The translations under genes were made by a program, and so were the position numbers. This document shows, in pieces, positions 18,729 through 27,468 of a DNA stretch of 62,884 nt. The notes beneath the pieces are model-generated. The model was given only the letters and a program-made list of their open reading frames with translations, made no database searches and was not told the origin of the DNA. The stretch covers positions 1 to 62,884 of the forward strand of contig NZ_RJRZ01000021.1 of assembly GCF_003993775.1 (NCBI RefSeq). The letters run 5' to 3'. This DNA is from Frigidibacter oleivorans. Lineage in GTDB: Bacteria; Pseudomonadota; Alphaproteobacteria; Rhodobacterales; Rhodobacteraceae. Numbering within the stretch: position 1 is the first letter of the stretch; every line of letters begins with the position of its first letter.

Positions 18729-18904
18729 CGGGATCTCCTTGGCTAGGGGTCATGGCGCAGGCCGGGATGTCGTCCAGCAAGGCCCTTGGAGGCACCGCAG
18801 CAGATGCGGATGCGCGCCTATAGGGGATTCGGCGCGGGAAGGAAAGCCGTTTCGCGGAAGGCCTGCCCCGCGCCGCGATCCGCGCGCCCGGTTCGGGGCC
18901 GCGT

Positions 18905-20005
18905 TCAGCGCGCCGCGATCTCGTCGATGCCGATCAGCAGGATGTCCCCCGCCTGCAGCCCCGTCGCGCCGGCGACATGGGCCACCGGCAGGCCGTCGAG
19001 GCTGATCCGTGCGGCGCCGTCCTCGACGGTGACCGTGACCTCGGGCTGCGGATGCGCCGCGCGGTCGAAGGCCAGCAGCAGCTCGTCCTCGGCGGGGTCA
19101 TAGTCGGTGATCTCGGCCACCGGCTCGCCCGCCTCGAGCCAGGTGGCGACGGCCAGCCAGTCGGGACCCTCGCCGCCCGACATCACATCGCCGGGGCCAC
19201 CGATCAGCGTGTCCGCCCCCGCGCCGCCATTCAGGAAATCCGGCGCGTCCGCCGCGGCCCCGGCCGGGTCGCCGGCCCGCTCGCGCCCGTCCAGCATGTC
19301 ATCGCCGCCATTGCCGAACAGCACGTCGCGCCCCGCACCGCCGCGCAGCCTGTCGTCGGCATCGCCGCCTTCCAGCGTGTCGTCGCCCGTGCCGCCCGAC
19401 AGGCTGTCACGGCCACCGCCGCCCAGCAGGCTGTCATCATCCGCCCCGCCCGCCAGCCTGTCGGCGCCGTCATGGCCGGCAAGGCTGTCGTCGCCGGTGC
19501 CGCCGTCGAGCCGGTCGTCATCCTCCCCGCCCTCCAGCGTGTCGGCGCCCGCATTCCCCCGCAGATCGTCCGCCCCCGCCGCACCATGCAGGTCGTCGTC
19601 GCCCGCGCCGCCGGACAAGAGGTCGTCGCCCGCCCCGCCGTTGATCTGGTCGTCGCCCCCCGCGCCGGCCAGACTGTCGCCGCCGGCGGTGCCCGACAGG
19701 ATGTCGGCCCCGGGCGTGCTCGTCCCGGTCGGCCTCTCCGGGCCGGTTCCGGCATCCGGCGGGGCGGCGAACCCCGCCTCGGCGCCGTTCCGCCCTGCGC
19801 CCCCGGCCGGTTCCGCGTCCGCGCCCGCCGCGGTCCCCGCCGGTTCCTCGGGCCAATCGTCCCAGATGTCCTCCCCGTCGCTGCCGGTATCGGCCTCCTC
19901 GGCCCCGGCATCCTCCTCGTCGTCCCTGTCGTCGCGCGCGCCGAATGGCAGGCCCAGAACGGACCCTGCCAGGGCGAGGCCGATAAGCCCCGTCAGCATA
20001 AGCAT
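18905..20005 (-). CDS. RTX-type calcium-binding repeat protein with N-terminal membrane anchor
   Basis: 366 residues. An N-terminal hydrophobic segment (MLMLTGLIGLALAGSVLGLPF) is followed by a 75-residue acidic linker. About fifteen glycine/aspartate nonapeptides of the GGxGxDxLx type then run from GADILSG to NGGAGADTLIGG, a parallel beta-roll that binds Ca(II). The end (EITDYDPAEDELLLAF) resembles the non-repeat tail of type I-secreted proteins. No ABC/HlyD secretion genes or enzyme domain are present here. The start at 20005 is the best ATG; an alternative is 19999. Function unknown. Confidence 0.84.
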   Translation of the reverse strand: MLMLTGLIGLALAGSVLGLPFGARDDRDDEEDAGAEEADTGSDGEDIWDDWPEEPAGTAAGADAEPAGGAGRNGAEAGFAAPPDAGTGPERPTGTSTPGADILSGTAGGDSLAGAGGDDQINGGAGDDLLSGGAGDDDLHGAAGADDLRGNAGADTLEGGEDDDRLDGGTGDDSLAGHDGADRLAGGADDDSLLGGGGRDSLSGGTGDDTLEGGDADDRLRGGAGRDVLFGNGGDDMLDGRERAGDPAGAAADAPDFLNGGAGADTLIGGPGDVMSGGEGPDWLAVATWLEAGEPVAEITDYDPAEDELLLAFDRAAHPQPEVTVTVEDGAARISLDGLPVAHVAGATGLQAGDILLIGIDEIAAR

Positions 20006-20230
20006 GGCTGCCCCACAATCTGCGGCCCGGTCGAGGACCGGACCCACCCCAAGTTTCACCCGGACGGCAGGATCGCGCGATTCGCGTTGCGAAAGCGGTA
20101 ACGGGCGCAATGGGCCATAGCGGTCCCGCCCGCACATGCTGCGTGACCCACGCCTTGCCCCGGGGCGGGGACTGGCGTCCCGGCGCATGGCTGCTAATCT
20201 GCCGCCCGAACCCGGACCGGAGGCACAGCC

Positions 20231-21670
20231 ATGATCGAGAAGCGCCAGTTCTACATCGGCGGCCAGTGGGTCGCGCCCGCGGCACCGCGCGCCTGCGAGG
20301 TGATCGACCCCTCGACCGAAGAGCCCTGCGCCGTCATCTCGCTGGGCGACCAGGCCGATACCGACCGCGCAGTGGCGGCGGCGAAGGCCGCGCTGGAGGG
20401 ATGGAAGTTCACGCCCCCGGCCGAGCGTCTGGCCTATGTCGAGAAGATCCTCGCCGTCTATCGCCGCCGCAAGGCCGAGATGGGGCAGGCGATCAGCCAG
20501 GAAATGGGTGCGCCCATCGACATGGCGATCGAGGATCAGGCCGACAGCGGCATCTGGCATATCGAGAACTTCATCACCGCCTTCCGCGACTTCCGCTTCA
20601 TCCGCCCCCTGGGCGACCATGCGCCGACGACCCGGCTGGTGGCCGAACCGGTGGGCGTGGTCGGGCTGATCACGCCCTGGAACTGGCCGATGAACCAGGT
20701 CACGCTGAAGGCGATCCCGGCGATGCTGGCCGGCTGCACCATGGTACTGAAACCGTCCGAGATCGCGCCGCTCTCCTCGCTGCTCTTCGCGGAATTCGTC
20801 GACGAGGCGGGGCTGCCGCCCGGGGTCTTCAACCTCGTGAACGGCGACGGCGCGGGCGTGGGCGCGCAGCTGTCGGTGCATCCGGATGTCGAGATGATCT
20901 CGTTCACCGGGTCGACCCGTGCGGGCATCGCCATTTCCAAGGCGGCCGCGGATACGGTCAAGCGCGTCTGCCTGGAACTGGGCGGCAAGGGCGCGAACCT
21001 GATCTTCGCCGATGCGGATGCCGAAGCGGTCAAGCGCGGCGCGACCCATGTCTTCTACAATTCCGGCCAGTCCTGCAACGCGCCGACGCGGATGCTGGTC
21101 GAACGCCCCTTCTACGATCAGGCGGTGGAGATCGCCCGCGAGGTGGCCGAGGCGACGCGGGTCGCGCCGGCCAGCGAGCATGGCGCCCATATCGGCCCGG
21201 TGGTCAGCGAGGCGCAGTACGAAAAGATCCAGGGCCTGATCGCCAAGGGCATCGAGGAAGGCGCGCGGCTGGTCGCGGGCGGGCTGGGCCGCCCCGAGGG
21301 GCTGAACCGCGGCTTCTTCGTCCGGCCCACGGTCTTTGCCGATGTCGTGCCCGGCATGACCATCGAGAAGGAGGAAATCTTCGGCCCGGTGCTGTCGATC
21401 CTGCCCTTCGATACCGAAGACGAGGCGATTTCCATCGCCAATGACACGATCTATGGCCTGACCAATTATGTCCAGAGCGGCGACGGCGCGCGGCGCAACC
21501 GGCTGGCCCGCCGCCTGAAGTCGGGGATGGTCGAGATGAACGGCATTCCGCGCGGGCGCGGCGCGCCCTTCGGGGGCGTCAAGGCGTCCGGCCGGGCGCG
21601 CGAGGGCGGGCATATGGGCATCGAGGAATTCCTCGACATCAAGGCGGTGTCGGGCTGGGACGGGGAATAG
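20231..21670 (+). CDS. NAD(P)-dependent aldehyde dehydrogenase
   Basis: A 479-residue ALDH-superfamily enzyme oxidising an aldehyde to its acid. The nucleophile Cys282 is in NSGQSCNAPTR, the general base Glu249 in CLELGGKGAN, and Asn151 in TPWNWPMNQ. The nucleotide-binding stretch FTGSTRAGIAI is also seen. The pattern is of the general betaine-aldehyde/succinate-semialdehyde-like group, but the substrate cannot be named. The ATG at 20231 has CGGAGGCAC before it. It stands alone, divergent from the RTX gene and convergent with the DUF1622 gene. Confidence 0.92.
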   Translation: MIEKRQFYIGGQWVAPAAPRACEVIDPSTEEPCAVISLGDQADTDRAVAAAKAALEGWKFTPPAERLAYVEKILAVYRRRKAEMGQAISQEMGAPIDMAIEDQADSGIWHIENFITAFRDFRFIRPLGDHAPTTRLVAEPVGVVGLITPWNWPMNQVTLKAIPAMLAGCTMVLKPSEIAPLSSLLFAEFVDEAGLPPGVFNLVNGDGAGVGAQLSVHPDVEMISFTGSTRAGIAISKAAADTVKRVCLELGGKGANLIFADADAEAVKRGATHVFYNSGQSCNAPTRMLVERPFYDQAVEIAREVAEATRVAPASEHGAHIGPVVSEAQYEKIQGLIAKGIEEGARLVAGGLGRPEGLNRGFFVRPTVFADVVPGMTIEKEEIFGPVLSILPFDTEDEAISIANDTIYGLTNYVQSGDGARRNRLARRLKSGMVEMNGIPRGRGAPFGGVKASGRAREGGHMGIEEFLDIKAVSGWDGE

Positions 21671-21677
21671 CGCCCCG

Positions 21678-21719
21678 GCTCAGTCCTCGCGGCTCAGTCC
21701 TCGCGACTCAGTCTTCGCG
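21678..21719. repeat. Three tandem copies of a 14-base repeat across a stop codon
   Basis: GGCTCAGTCCTCGC at 21678-21691 and again at 21692-21705, then GACTCAGTCTTCGC at 21706-21719 with two changes. Read on the minus strand each copy carries a TGA. Because 14 is not a multiple of three, the copies place a stop in all three frames directly behind the DUF1622 gene. Confidence 0.9.
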
Positions 21720-22070
21720 GCGCGGGCGACGTTCCTGCCAGGGCCAGCGGCCCTCGATCTCGACCTCCAGCGAGATGCTGAGGAAGGTCCGGATCGCCAC
21801 GATCCCGGCCAGCACCGCCACGCTTTGCAGCGTCGGCTCGATCGCGACGGTGTTGATGATGTCGGCCGCGACGAGGAATTCCAGCCCCAGCAGGATCGAC
21901 CGGCCGAGCGCCGAGCGATAGGCGTGGAACGCCGCCTCGCCCGGCATCCGCCGCCGGTCGCCCAGCCAGGCGACGGTGGCGGCGACGCTGCCGATGACGA
22001 TGGCGAGGATTCCCGCCGTTTCGATGGCGCGGGTGGTCCAGTGCAGCAGGGTGGGCAGGAATTCGTCCAT
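21708..22070 (-). CDS. DUF1622 inner-membrane protein
   Basis: A 120-residue membrane protein with three hydrophobic helices: AIETAGILAIVIGSVAATVAW, the ILLGLEFLVAADII segment, and SVAVLAGIVAIRTFLSISLE. The LGRSILLGLEFLVAADII block and the I-R-T-F-L-S motif are the DUF1622 signature. Molecular function is unknown for the family. The stop codon is in the last of three tandem 14-base repeats. It is the last gene of a minus-strand run that starts with the DUF1674 gene at 24205, though the spacing to the neighbour upstream (89 bases) leaves room for its own promoter. Confidence 0.85.
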   Translation of the reverse strand: MDEFLPTLLHWTTRAIETAGILAIVIGSVAATVAWLGDRRRMPGEAAFHAYRSALGRSILLGLEFLVAADIINTVAIEPTLQSVAVLAGIVAIRTFLSISLEVEIEGRWPWQERRPRRED

Positions 22071-22159
22071 GTCGGGCCTCCGGTCGGGTCGCGGCCAGAG
22101 TGGCAAAGGCGGCGCCGGACCGGAACCCCGGAACGCCCGCGTGCCAGAGGGGCGCGGGA

Positions 22160-22747
22160 CTAGCGGACGGGGCCGCGGTTGTGCGGGCTGTAGGGCTGGA
22201 TCGAGCCGTTGGCGCGGGTGAAGGGCAGCACGCGGGTCGCCACCCCGATCAGCCCCGCCGACGGCACCGGCGCCAGCAGCCGCCATTGCGGCACCATGGC
22301 GGAGCCGGGCGGATAGTATTGCGCGACCGGTGTCGCCGAGCGCTGGTACAGGTTCTTCCCGTCGGCGAAATCCTGCCGGGCCTGCATCATCTGGTCGATC
22401 TTCGCCTCGTCCCAGACCTCGCCGTTCGGGAAGGCGGCGGACAGCTTGAATTCGACCTCATGCGCCTTGGGCAGCCGCATCAGCCCCAGGATCTGGCAGC
22501 CGTCGGACAGTTCGCCCGGACGCAGGCCGAGCAGCGTCCCGATCTCTGGCGCGGTCTTGCCATAGAGGTATTTCTCTTGCGTGACATAGCCGTTCACCGC
22601 CTTCGGCGCGCCCGAGGCCGCGCTGCGGCGGGCGATTTCCAGCGCGGCGGAGTTGCTGCAGACCTTCACCAGCCGGGTCTTGCCGGTCAGCGACCAGCTT
22701 TTCATCGACGACGCCCGAACGAGTTCCTCGATGGATGTCTGCAACAT
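22160..22747 (-). CDS. Unrecognised 195-residue cytoplasmic protein
   Basis: I do not recognise this protein. It has no signal peptide or membrane segment, is mildly basic, and has two cysteines (KVCSNS and DGCQIL). Blocks that look structured are SWSLTGKTRLVKVCSNSAAL, NGYVTQEKYLYGKTAPEIG, HEVEFKLSAAFPNGEVWDE, and PQWRLLAPVPSAGLIG. The C-terminal 20 residues (RANGSIQPYSPHNRGPVR) look disordered. GGGAGCGG precedes the ATG at 22747, and codon use and GC at third positions match the neighbours, so it is a real gene. Neighbours are an RluA-type synthase and DUF1622. Confidence 0.75.
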   Translation of the reverse strand: MLQTSIEELVRASSMKSWSLTGKTRLVKVCSNSAALEIARRSAASGAPKAVNGYVTQEKYLYGKTAPEIGTLLGLRPGELSDGCQILGLMRLPKAHEVEFKLSAAFPNGEVWDEAKIDQMMQARQDFADGKNLYQRSATPVAQYYPPGSAMVPQWRLLAPVPSAGLIGVATRVLPFTRANGSIQPYSPHNRGPVR

Positions 22748-22814
22748 GGCGTCCGCTCCCTGACCTGCGGGCGGACCCTAGCATGGCTGCCCGCGGCGGC
22801 GAAGAGCCCCGACC

Positions 22815-23468
22815 CTAGAACGGGCAGGGCGCGCCGTAGCTTTCCATCCGCCCGGTCGCGGGGTTGCGGAAGCGCAGCGTTTCGGCATGCAGCATCAGCC
22901 GGGGAAAGTCGCGCGCCGGCCCCTCGGCATAGAGAGGGTCGCCGAGGATCGGGTGCCCCTGCGCCTGCATGTGCACCCTGAGCTGGTGGCTGCGCCCGGT
23001 CAGCGGGAACAGCCGCACGCGGGTGGTGCCGTCGGCCTCGTGCCGGATCACGCGCCAGTCGGTGACGGCGGGCTTGCCCGTCTCGTGGTTCACATGCTGG
23101 CGCGGGCGGTTCGGCCAGTCCACGATCAGCGGCAGGTCCACCCGTCCCTCCGGCGGGGACAGGTGGCCCCACAGCCGGGCGAGGTAGCTTTTCTTCGTCT
23201 GCCGGTATTCGAACTGCTGGCCGAGGCTCTTTTGCGCCTCGGGCGTCAGCGCGAAGACGACTACCCCCGAGGTGTCGAGGTCCAGACGGTGCACCAGCAG
23301 CGCCTGCGGATATTCCGCCAGCACCCGCGCCTGCAGGCTGTCGGCGCGGTCCTCTCCCCGCCCCGGCACCGACAGAAGGCCCGCGGGCTTGTCCAGCACC
23401 AGCACCGCCGCGTCGCGGTGCAGGATGGACAGCGGATCTTGCGGCGGATCGTAGACGAAGCCGGTCAT
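22815..23468 (-). CDS. RluA-family pseudouridine synthase
   Basis: A 217-residue synthase that isomerises uridine in rRNA and/or tRNA. Catalytic Asp lies in LLVHRLDLDTSGVVVFA. KKSYLARLWG and the C-terminal LFPLTGRSHQLRVHMQAQGHPILGDPLY block are diagnostic. There is no N-terminal S4 domain, and length is close to RluA (219 residues in E. coli), which modifies 23S U746 and tRNA U32. Orthology within the family is not certain. The ATG at 23468 begins MTGFVYDPPQDPL. The free-Met-sulfoxide reductase gene lies 70 bases upstream on the same strand. Confidence 0.9.
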   Translation of the reverse strand: MTGFVYDPPQDPLSILHRDAAVLVLDKPAGLLSVPGRGEDRADSLQARVLAEYPQALLVHRLDLDTSGVVVFALTPEAQKSLGQQFEYRQTKKSYLARLWGHLSPPEGRVDLPLIVDWPNRPRQHVNHETGKPAVTDWRVIRHEADGTTRVRLFPLTGRSHQLRVHMQAQGHPILGDPLYAEGPARDFPRLMLHAETLRFRNPATGRMESYGAPCPF

Positions 23469-23538
23469 CCCCGGTCCGGCGCCTGCCCGCCGATACTCGC
23501 GCCGGGGCCCGCCATCGCCGCCGCGTCCGTCCGCGGGA

Positions 23539-23991
23539 TCATCGCGCCGCCGCGAAGGTCTCGGCCAGGATCGCGGCCAGTGCCGCGGCATCGCCCGCGT
23601 CGAAGGCGGCGGGCCGGTTGCTGTCGAGGTCGAAGACGCCCAAAAGCGCGCCCGTGCCGTTCCAGACCGGCAGCACCAGTTCCGACCGGGTGGAGGAGGA
23701 ACAGGCGATATGTCCGGGAAAGGCCTCGACATCCGGCACGATCTGCGCCTCGCCGGTGCGGGCCGCCGCACCGCAGACCCCGCGCGCGAAGGGAATGACC
23801 AGGCAGCCATGCCCGCCCTGATAGGGCCCGATCTTCAGCAGCTCGGGCGCCACGACGCGGTAGAAGCCGGTCCAGTCGGCGCGGGGATCGGCGTGATGCA
23901 CCTCGCAGGCGACGGTGGCCATCAGCGCGACGGTATCGGTTTCGCCGTGGCAGAGGCTGCGGATCGTGGCGGCGAGGGCGGAATAATCCAT
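23539..23991 (-). CDS. GAF-domain free methionine-(R)-sulfoxide reductase
   Basis: Reduces free Met-R-sulfoxide (fRMsr, YebR/MsrC type). The 150-residue single GAF domain has the three cysteines of the family at the right spacing. The first is in GGHGCLVIPF, the second ten residues later in ARGVCGAAA, and the third (catalytic in characterised enzymes) in FPGHIACSSS. Flanking motifs IVPDVEAFPGHIA and SELVLPVWN are conserved. AAGGAGCC precedes the ATG at 23991. It follows the DUF1674 gene by 16 bases, likely one operon. With msrP near the right edge, the window has two methionine-repair systems. Confidence 0.92.
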   Translation of the reverse strand: MDYSALAATIRSLCHGETDTVALMATVACEVHHADPRADWTGFYRVVAPELLKIGPYQGGHGCLVIPFARGVCGAAARTGEAQIVPDVEAFPGHIACSSSTRSELVLPVWNGTGALLGVFDLDSNRPAAFDAGDAAALAAILAETFAAAR

Positions 23992-24007
23992 GACGGCTCC
24001 TTCGGCC

Positions 24008-24205
24008 TCAGAAGTCGATGGCGAGGCCCTTCTTTTCCCAATCGCCATAGCGCACGGGTTCCGGCCCGTCACGCCCGCCCAGTTCCGGCGGCAGGTCCAG
24101 CGCCCGGGCGGCGCGGCGGCGTTCCTCGGCCTCGGCCAGCGCGCGCTGCGCCGCGGGGGGAAGGTCGCTCGTGGATGCGGGGCGGTTCGCGGGATCGTCG
24201 GACAT
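24008..24205 (-). CDS. DUF1674 protein (SdhAF4-like)
   Basis: A 65-residue protein of the DUF1674 family, homologous to the mitochondrial succinate dehydrogenase assembly factor SDHAF4. The C-terminal signature is clear: LPPELGGRDGPEPVRYGDWE followed by KKGLAIDF. By analogy it would assist maturation of the flavinylated SdhA subunit. This is inferred from family, and no sdh genes are nearby. AGGAGGCGAC precedes the ATG at 24205. It heads a minus-strand group and is divergent from rsmB. Confidence 0.9.
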   Translation of the reverse strand: MSDDPANRPASTSDLPPAAQRALAEAEERRRAARALDLPPELGGRDGPEPVRYGDWEKKGLAIDF

Positions 24206-24294
24206 GTCGCCTCCTGTGCCGGATGTTGTGTCGCAGCCCTGCCTGATATACGCCCGCAACCTTCGGGAACAAGCATCTTCGGGAACGGCGGCAC

Positions 24295-25575
24295 ATGGCA
24301 CGGAACGACCCCTCGGACCCGCGCGGCGCAGCGGCGGCACTGGTCGCGGCGGTGACGGGCGAGGGCCGGCTGCTGTCGGACCTGCTGGCGGAGGGCGCGC
24401 TCGACGCGCTGCCGCCCTCGGGCCGGGCGCGGGCACAGCGGCTGGCGCTGGACACGCTGCGCCAGCTGTCGCGCGCCGACCGGGTGCTGAAGCCCTTCCT
24501 GCGCCGTGCCCCGCCCGCGCCGGTGCTGGCGGTGCTGCGGGTGGCGACGGTCGAGATGCTGGCCTTGGGCGCGCCCGGCCACGGCGTCGTCGGCGCCGCG
24601 GTGGCGGGGCTGGGCCGCGACCCGCAGACCGAGGGCTTCACCGGGCTGGCCAATGCAGTGCTGCGCAAGGTGGCGGCGCTGGACCCGGGCGCATGGGCGG
24701 CGCTGCCGGTGACGGAATTGCCGTCCTGGCTGCGCGGGCGGCTGATGTCGGCCTGGGGCAAGCGCGCGACCCAGGCGATGGAGGCGGCGCATCTCGCGGG
24801 CGCGCCGCTCGACCTGACGCCGAAGGACGGCGACGCGGCGGCGCTGGCGGCGGCGGTGGGGGGCACGGCGCTGCCCACCGGATCGGTCCGGCTGGCGGCG
24901 GGGGCACAGGTCAGCGAACTGCCGGGCTATGCCGCAGGCGACTGGTGGGTGCAGGACGCGGCGGCGGCGATTCCCGCCCGGCTGCTGGCGGCGCGGGCGG
25001 GCGAGACGGTGGCCGACCTCTGCGCCGCCCCGGGCGGCAAGACGCTGCAACTGGCGGCGGCCGGGGCACGGGTGACGGCGGTGGACCTGTCGGCGGCGCG
25101 GCTGGCGCGGCTGGAGGAAAATCTCGCCCGCTGCGGCCTGACCGCGCAGGTGGTCGCGGCCGATGCGCGCGACTGGCGCCCCGGCGCGCCGCTGGACGCG
25201 GTGCTGCTGGACGCCCCCTGTTCCGCCACCGGAACCATCCGCCGCCATCCCGACCTGCCCCATGCCCGGACGGGCGAGGGGCTGCGCGATCTTTTCGCGC
25301 TGCAGGCGGCGATGCTGGACCATGCGCTGACACTGCTGCGCCCGGGCGGGCGGCTGGTCTATTGCACCTGCTCGCTGCTGCCCGAGGAAGGCGAGGCCCA
25401 GATCGCCGCGCTGCGCGACCGCCATCCGGGACTGGAATCGGCGCTGCCCGACGCCGGCTGGATCGAGGAGGGCTGGCGCAGCGGGCCGGATGCGCTGCGC
25501 CTGCGCCCCGATTTCTGGCCGGATCAGGGTGGCATGGACGGGTTCTTCGCCGCCGCGCTGCGCCTGCCCGGTTGA
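24295..25575 (+). CDS. rsmB: RsmB/NOP-family 16S rRNA m5C methyltransferase
   Basis: SAM-dependent cytosine-5 methyltransferase of 426 residues. The N-terminal NusB-like helical domain (residues about 10-140) is present. The catalytic domain has VADLCAAPGGKTLQLA (SAM site), DAVLLDAPCSATGTIRRHPD with one catalytic cysteine, and VYCTCSLLPEEGE with the second. The architecture is that of RsmB (C967). Alphaproteobacterial members are often annotated only as RsmB/NOP family, so the exact site is inferred. It starts a plus-strand run rsmB-heparinase-purH-lspA. Confidence 0.92.
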   Translation: MARNDPSDPRGAAAALVAAVTGEGRLLSDLLAEGALDALPPSGRARAQRLALDTLRQLSRADRVLKPFLRRAPPAPVLAVLRVATVEMLALGAPGHGVVGAAVAGLGRDPQTEGFTGLANAVLRKVAALDPGAWAALPVTELPSWLRGRLMSAWGKRATQAMEAAHLAGAPLDLTPKDGDAAALAAAVGGTALPTGSVRLAAGAQVSELPGYAAGDWWVQDAAAAIPARLLAARAGETVADLCAAPGGKTLQLAAAGARVTAVDLSAARLARLEENLARCGLTAQVVAADARDWRPGAPLDAVLLDAPCSATGTIRRHPDLPHARTGEGLRDLFALQAAMLDHALTLLRPGGRLVYCTCSLLPEEGEAQIAALRDRHPGLESALPDAGWIEEGWRSGPDALRLRPDFWPDQGGMDGFFAAALRLPG

Positions 25576-25698
25576 CCGGCGCTGCACCGCCGAAACGGCA
25601 CGGTCGCATCGCCGCCACCGGGGCTTTTCGCGGTGACAGCGTGGCGGGCCGTGGCTATGGTGCGGCCGGGCAGAGCACAGGCGAAACGGCCGGATTCC

Positions 25699-27456
25699 AT
25701 GACAGACAGCGCGATCCGGGCAGGGGGCTGGGGCGGGCGGCGGGTCCGCCTGCGGCACCGGCTGGCCGCCTGGATCGTCACGCGCGGCCGTCCCGCCACC
25801 GGGCTGGTCAGCCAGCCCGAACCCCGCACCATCGGCGCCTATGCGCGCGGCAAGCAGCTGTGTGCCGGCAATTTCCTGTTCGCGGGCCATCTGGTCGAGG
25901 CGAAGGGGCGCGAGATCTGGGACATCGACCTGCCCTCGGATGCCTTCGCCGAGGCCTTGCAGGGTTTCGCCTGGCTCGACGACCTGGCTGCGGTGGCCGA
26001 TACGGCGGCGCGTGCCCGGGCACAGTCCTGGACGGCCGGCTGGATCACCCGCTTCGGCCGGGGGCGGGGGCCGGGCTGGACCCCGGAACTGACGGGGCGG
26101 CGGCTGATCCGCTGGATCAACCACGCCCCCTTCCTGATGAGCGGGCAGGGCGCCGCCGCCAACGCGGCCTTCTTCCGCAGCCTCGGCCAGCAGACCAACT
26201 TCCTCGCCCGGCGCTGGAAGACAGCGCCCGCCGGCCTGCCCCGGTTCGAGGCGCTGACCGGGCTGATCTATGCCGGCCTGTCGCTGACCGGGATGGAACG
26301 GCATGTGGAACCGGCGCGGCAGGCCCTGGGGCGCGAGGCGGCGGCGCGCATCGACGCGGGCGGCGGGCTGGCCTCGCGCAATCCCGAAGACCTGCTCGAG
26401 GTCTTCACGCTGCTCACATGGTCGGCGCTGGCGATGCGGGAATCGGGGCGCGAGGCGGTGCCCGCCCATCTGGACGCCATCGCCCGGATCGCGCCGACGC
26501 TGCGGGCGCTGCGCCATGCCGATGGCGGTCTGGCGCGGTTTCATGGCGGCGGGCGCGGGCCGGAGGGGCGGCTCGATCAGGCCTTGGCGGAATCGGGGGT
26601 GAAGACACCGCCGCCCGCCGGTCTGGCGATGGGCTATCTGCGGCTGGCGGCGGGGCGGACGACGGTCATCCTCGATGCCGCGCCGCCGCCGCGGGGGCCG
26701 GATTCGGCCGATGCCCATGCCTCGACGCTGGCCTTCGAGATGACCTCGGGCCGCCGCCCGGTGGTGGTGAACTGCGGCCCCGGCGCGCCCTTCGGCCCCG
26801 ACTGGCACCGCGCGGGCCGGGCGACGCCCAGCCATTCGACGCTGGGGATCGAGGGCTTTTCCTCGGCCCGGCTCGGCCCCGACGGGCTGTTGCAGCGGCG
26901 GGGGCGGCGGCTGCTGGACGATGCGCCCAACGATGTGCGGCTGGACCTGCAGACGGGCGAGGATGGCAGCCGGGTCATCGCCGGGCATGACGGCTATGTG
27001 CCGACCCATGGCATGACCCATGTCCGCGAACTGCTGCTGGACCCGGCTGGGCGGGTGCTGTCGGGCGAGGATACGTTGGGCGCGCTGACCACGGCCGACC
27101 GCAAGCGGTTCGACGTGCTGATGGACCGGACCGGCCTGTCGGGCATCGCCTTCGACCTGCGCTTTCACCTGCATCCCGATGTCGACGCGGCGCTCGACAT
27201 GGGCGGGACCGCGGTGTCGCTGGCGCTGAAATCGGGCGAGATCTGGGTGTTCCGTCATGACGGCGCCGCGGCGCTGCGGCTGGAACCCTCGGTCCATCTG
27301 GAACGGGGGCGGCTGAAGCCGCGCGCCAGCCGGCAGATCGTGCTGTCGGCGCGGGTGATGGACTATGCCTGCCAGCTCGGCTGGACCTTCGCGAAGGCGC
27401 AGGATACCCCCGCCGCCATCCGCGACCTCGAACGCGACGACACGACTCATTTCTGA
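25699..27456 (+). CDS. Heparinase II/III family protein
   Basis: A 585-residue putative polysaccharide lyase-like protein. The N-terminal half is an alpha-barrel-like helical region (LTGRRLIRWINHAPFLM, GLPRFEALTGLIYAGL). The C-terminal half has the heparinase II/III beta-sandwich features (VNCGPGAPFGPDWHRAGRAT and GYVPTHGMTHVRELLLD). It has no signal peptide, unlike secreted lyases, so a cytoplasmic or envelope-linked role is possible. The ATG at 25699 is chosen over a frame open to 25633 because it begins the conserved region. The position between rsmB and purH is conserved in Rhodobacterales, with unknown functional meaning. Confidence 0.85.
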   Translation: MTDSAIRAGGWGGRRVRLRHRLAAWIVTRGRPATGLVSQPEPRTIGAYARGKQLCAGNFLFAGHLVEAKGREIWDIDLPSDAFAEALQGFAWLDDLAAVADTAARARAQSWTAGWITRFGRGRGPGWTPELTGRRLIRWINHAPFLMSGQGAAANAAFFRSLGQQTNFLARRWKTAPAGLPRFEALTGLIYAGLSLTGMERHVEPARQALGREAAARIDAGGGLASRNPEDLLEVFTLLTWSALAMRESGREAVPAHLDAIARIAPTLRALRHADGGLARFHGGGRGPEGRLDQALAESGVKTPPPAGLAMGYLRLAAGRTTVILDAAPPPRGPDSADAHASTLAFEMTSGRRPVVVNCGPGAPFGPDWHRAGRATPSHSTLGIEGFSSARLGPDGLLQRRGRRLLDDAPNDVRLDLQTGEDGSRVIAGHDGYVPTHGMTHVRELLLDPAGRVLSGEDTLGALTTADRKRFDVLMDRTGLSGIAFDLRFHLHPDVDAALDMGGTAVSLALKSGEIWVFRHDGAAALRLEPSVHLERGRLKPRASRQIVLSARVMDYACQLGWTFAKAQDTPAAIRDLERDDTTHF

Positions 27457-27468
27457 AAGGCCCCGCCC

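Noticed and set aside
19200-19700. Tandem DNA repeats in the RTX gene as a mobile or CRISPR-like array
   Set aside because: The periodicity is the 27-base codon repeat for glycine/aspartate nonapeptides, with degenerate DNA and no spacers.
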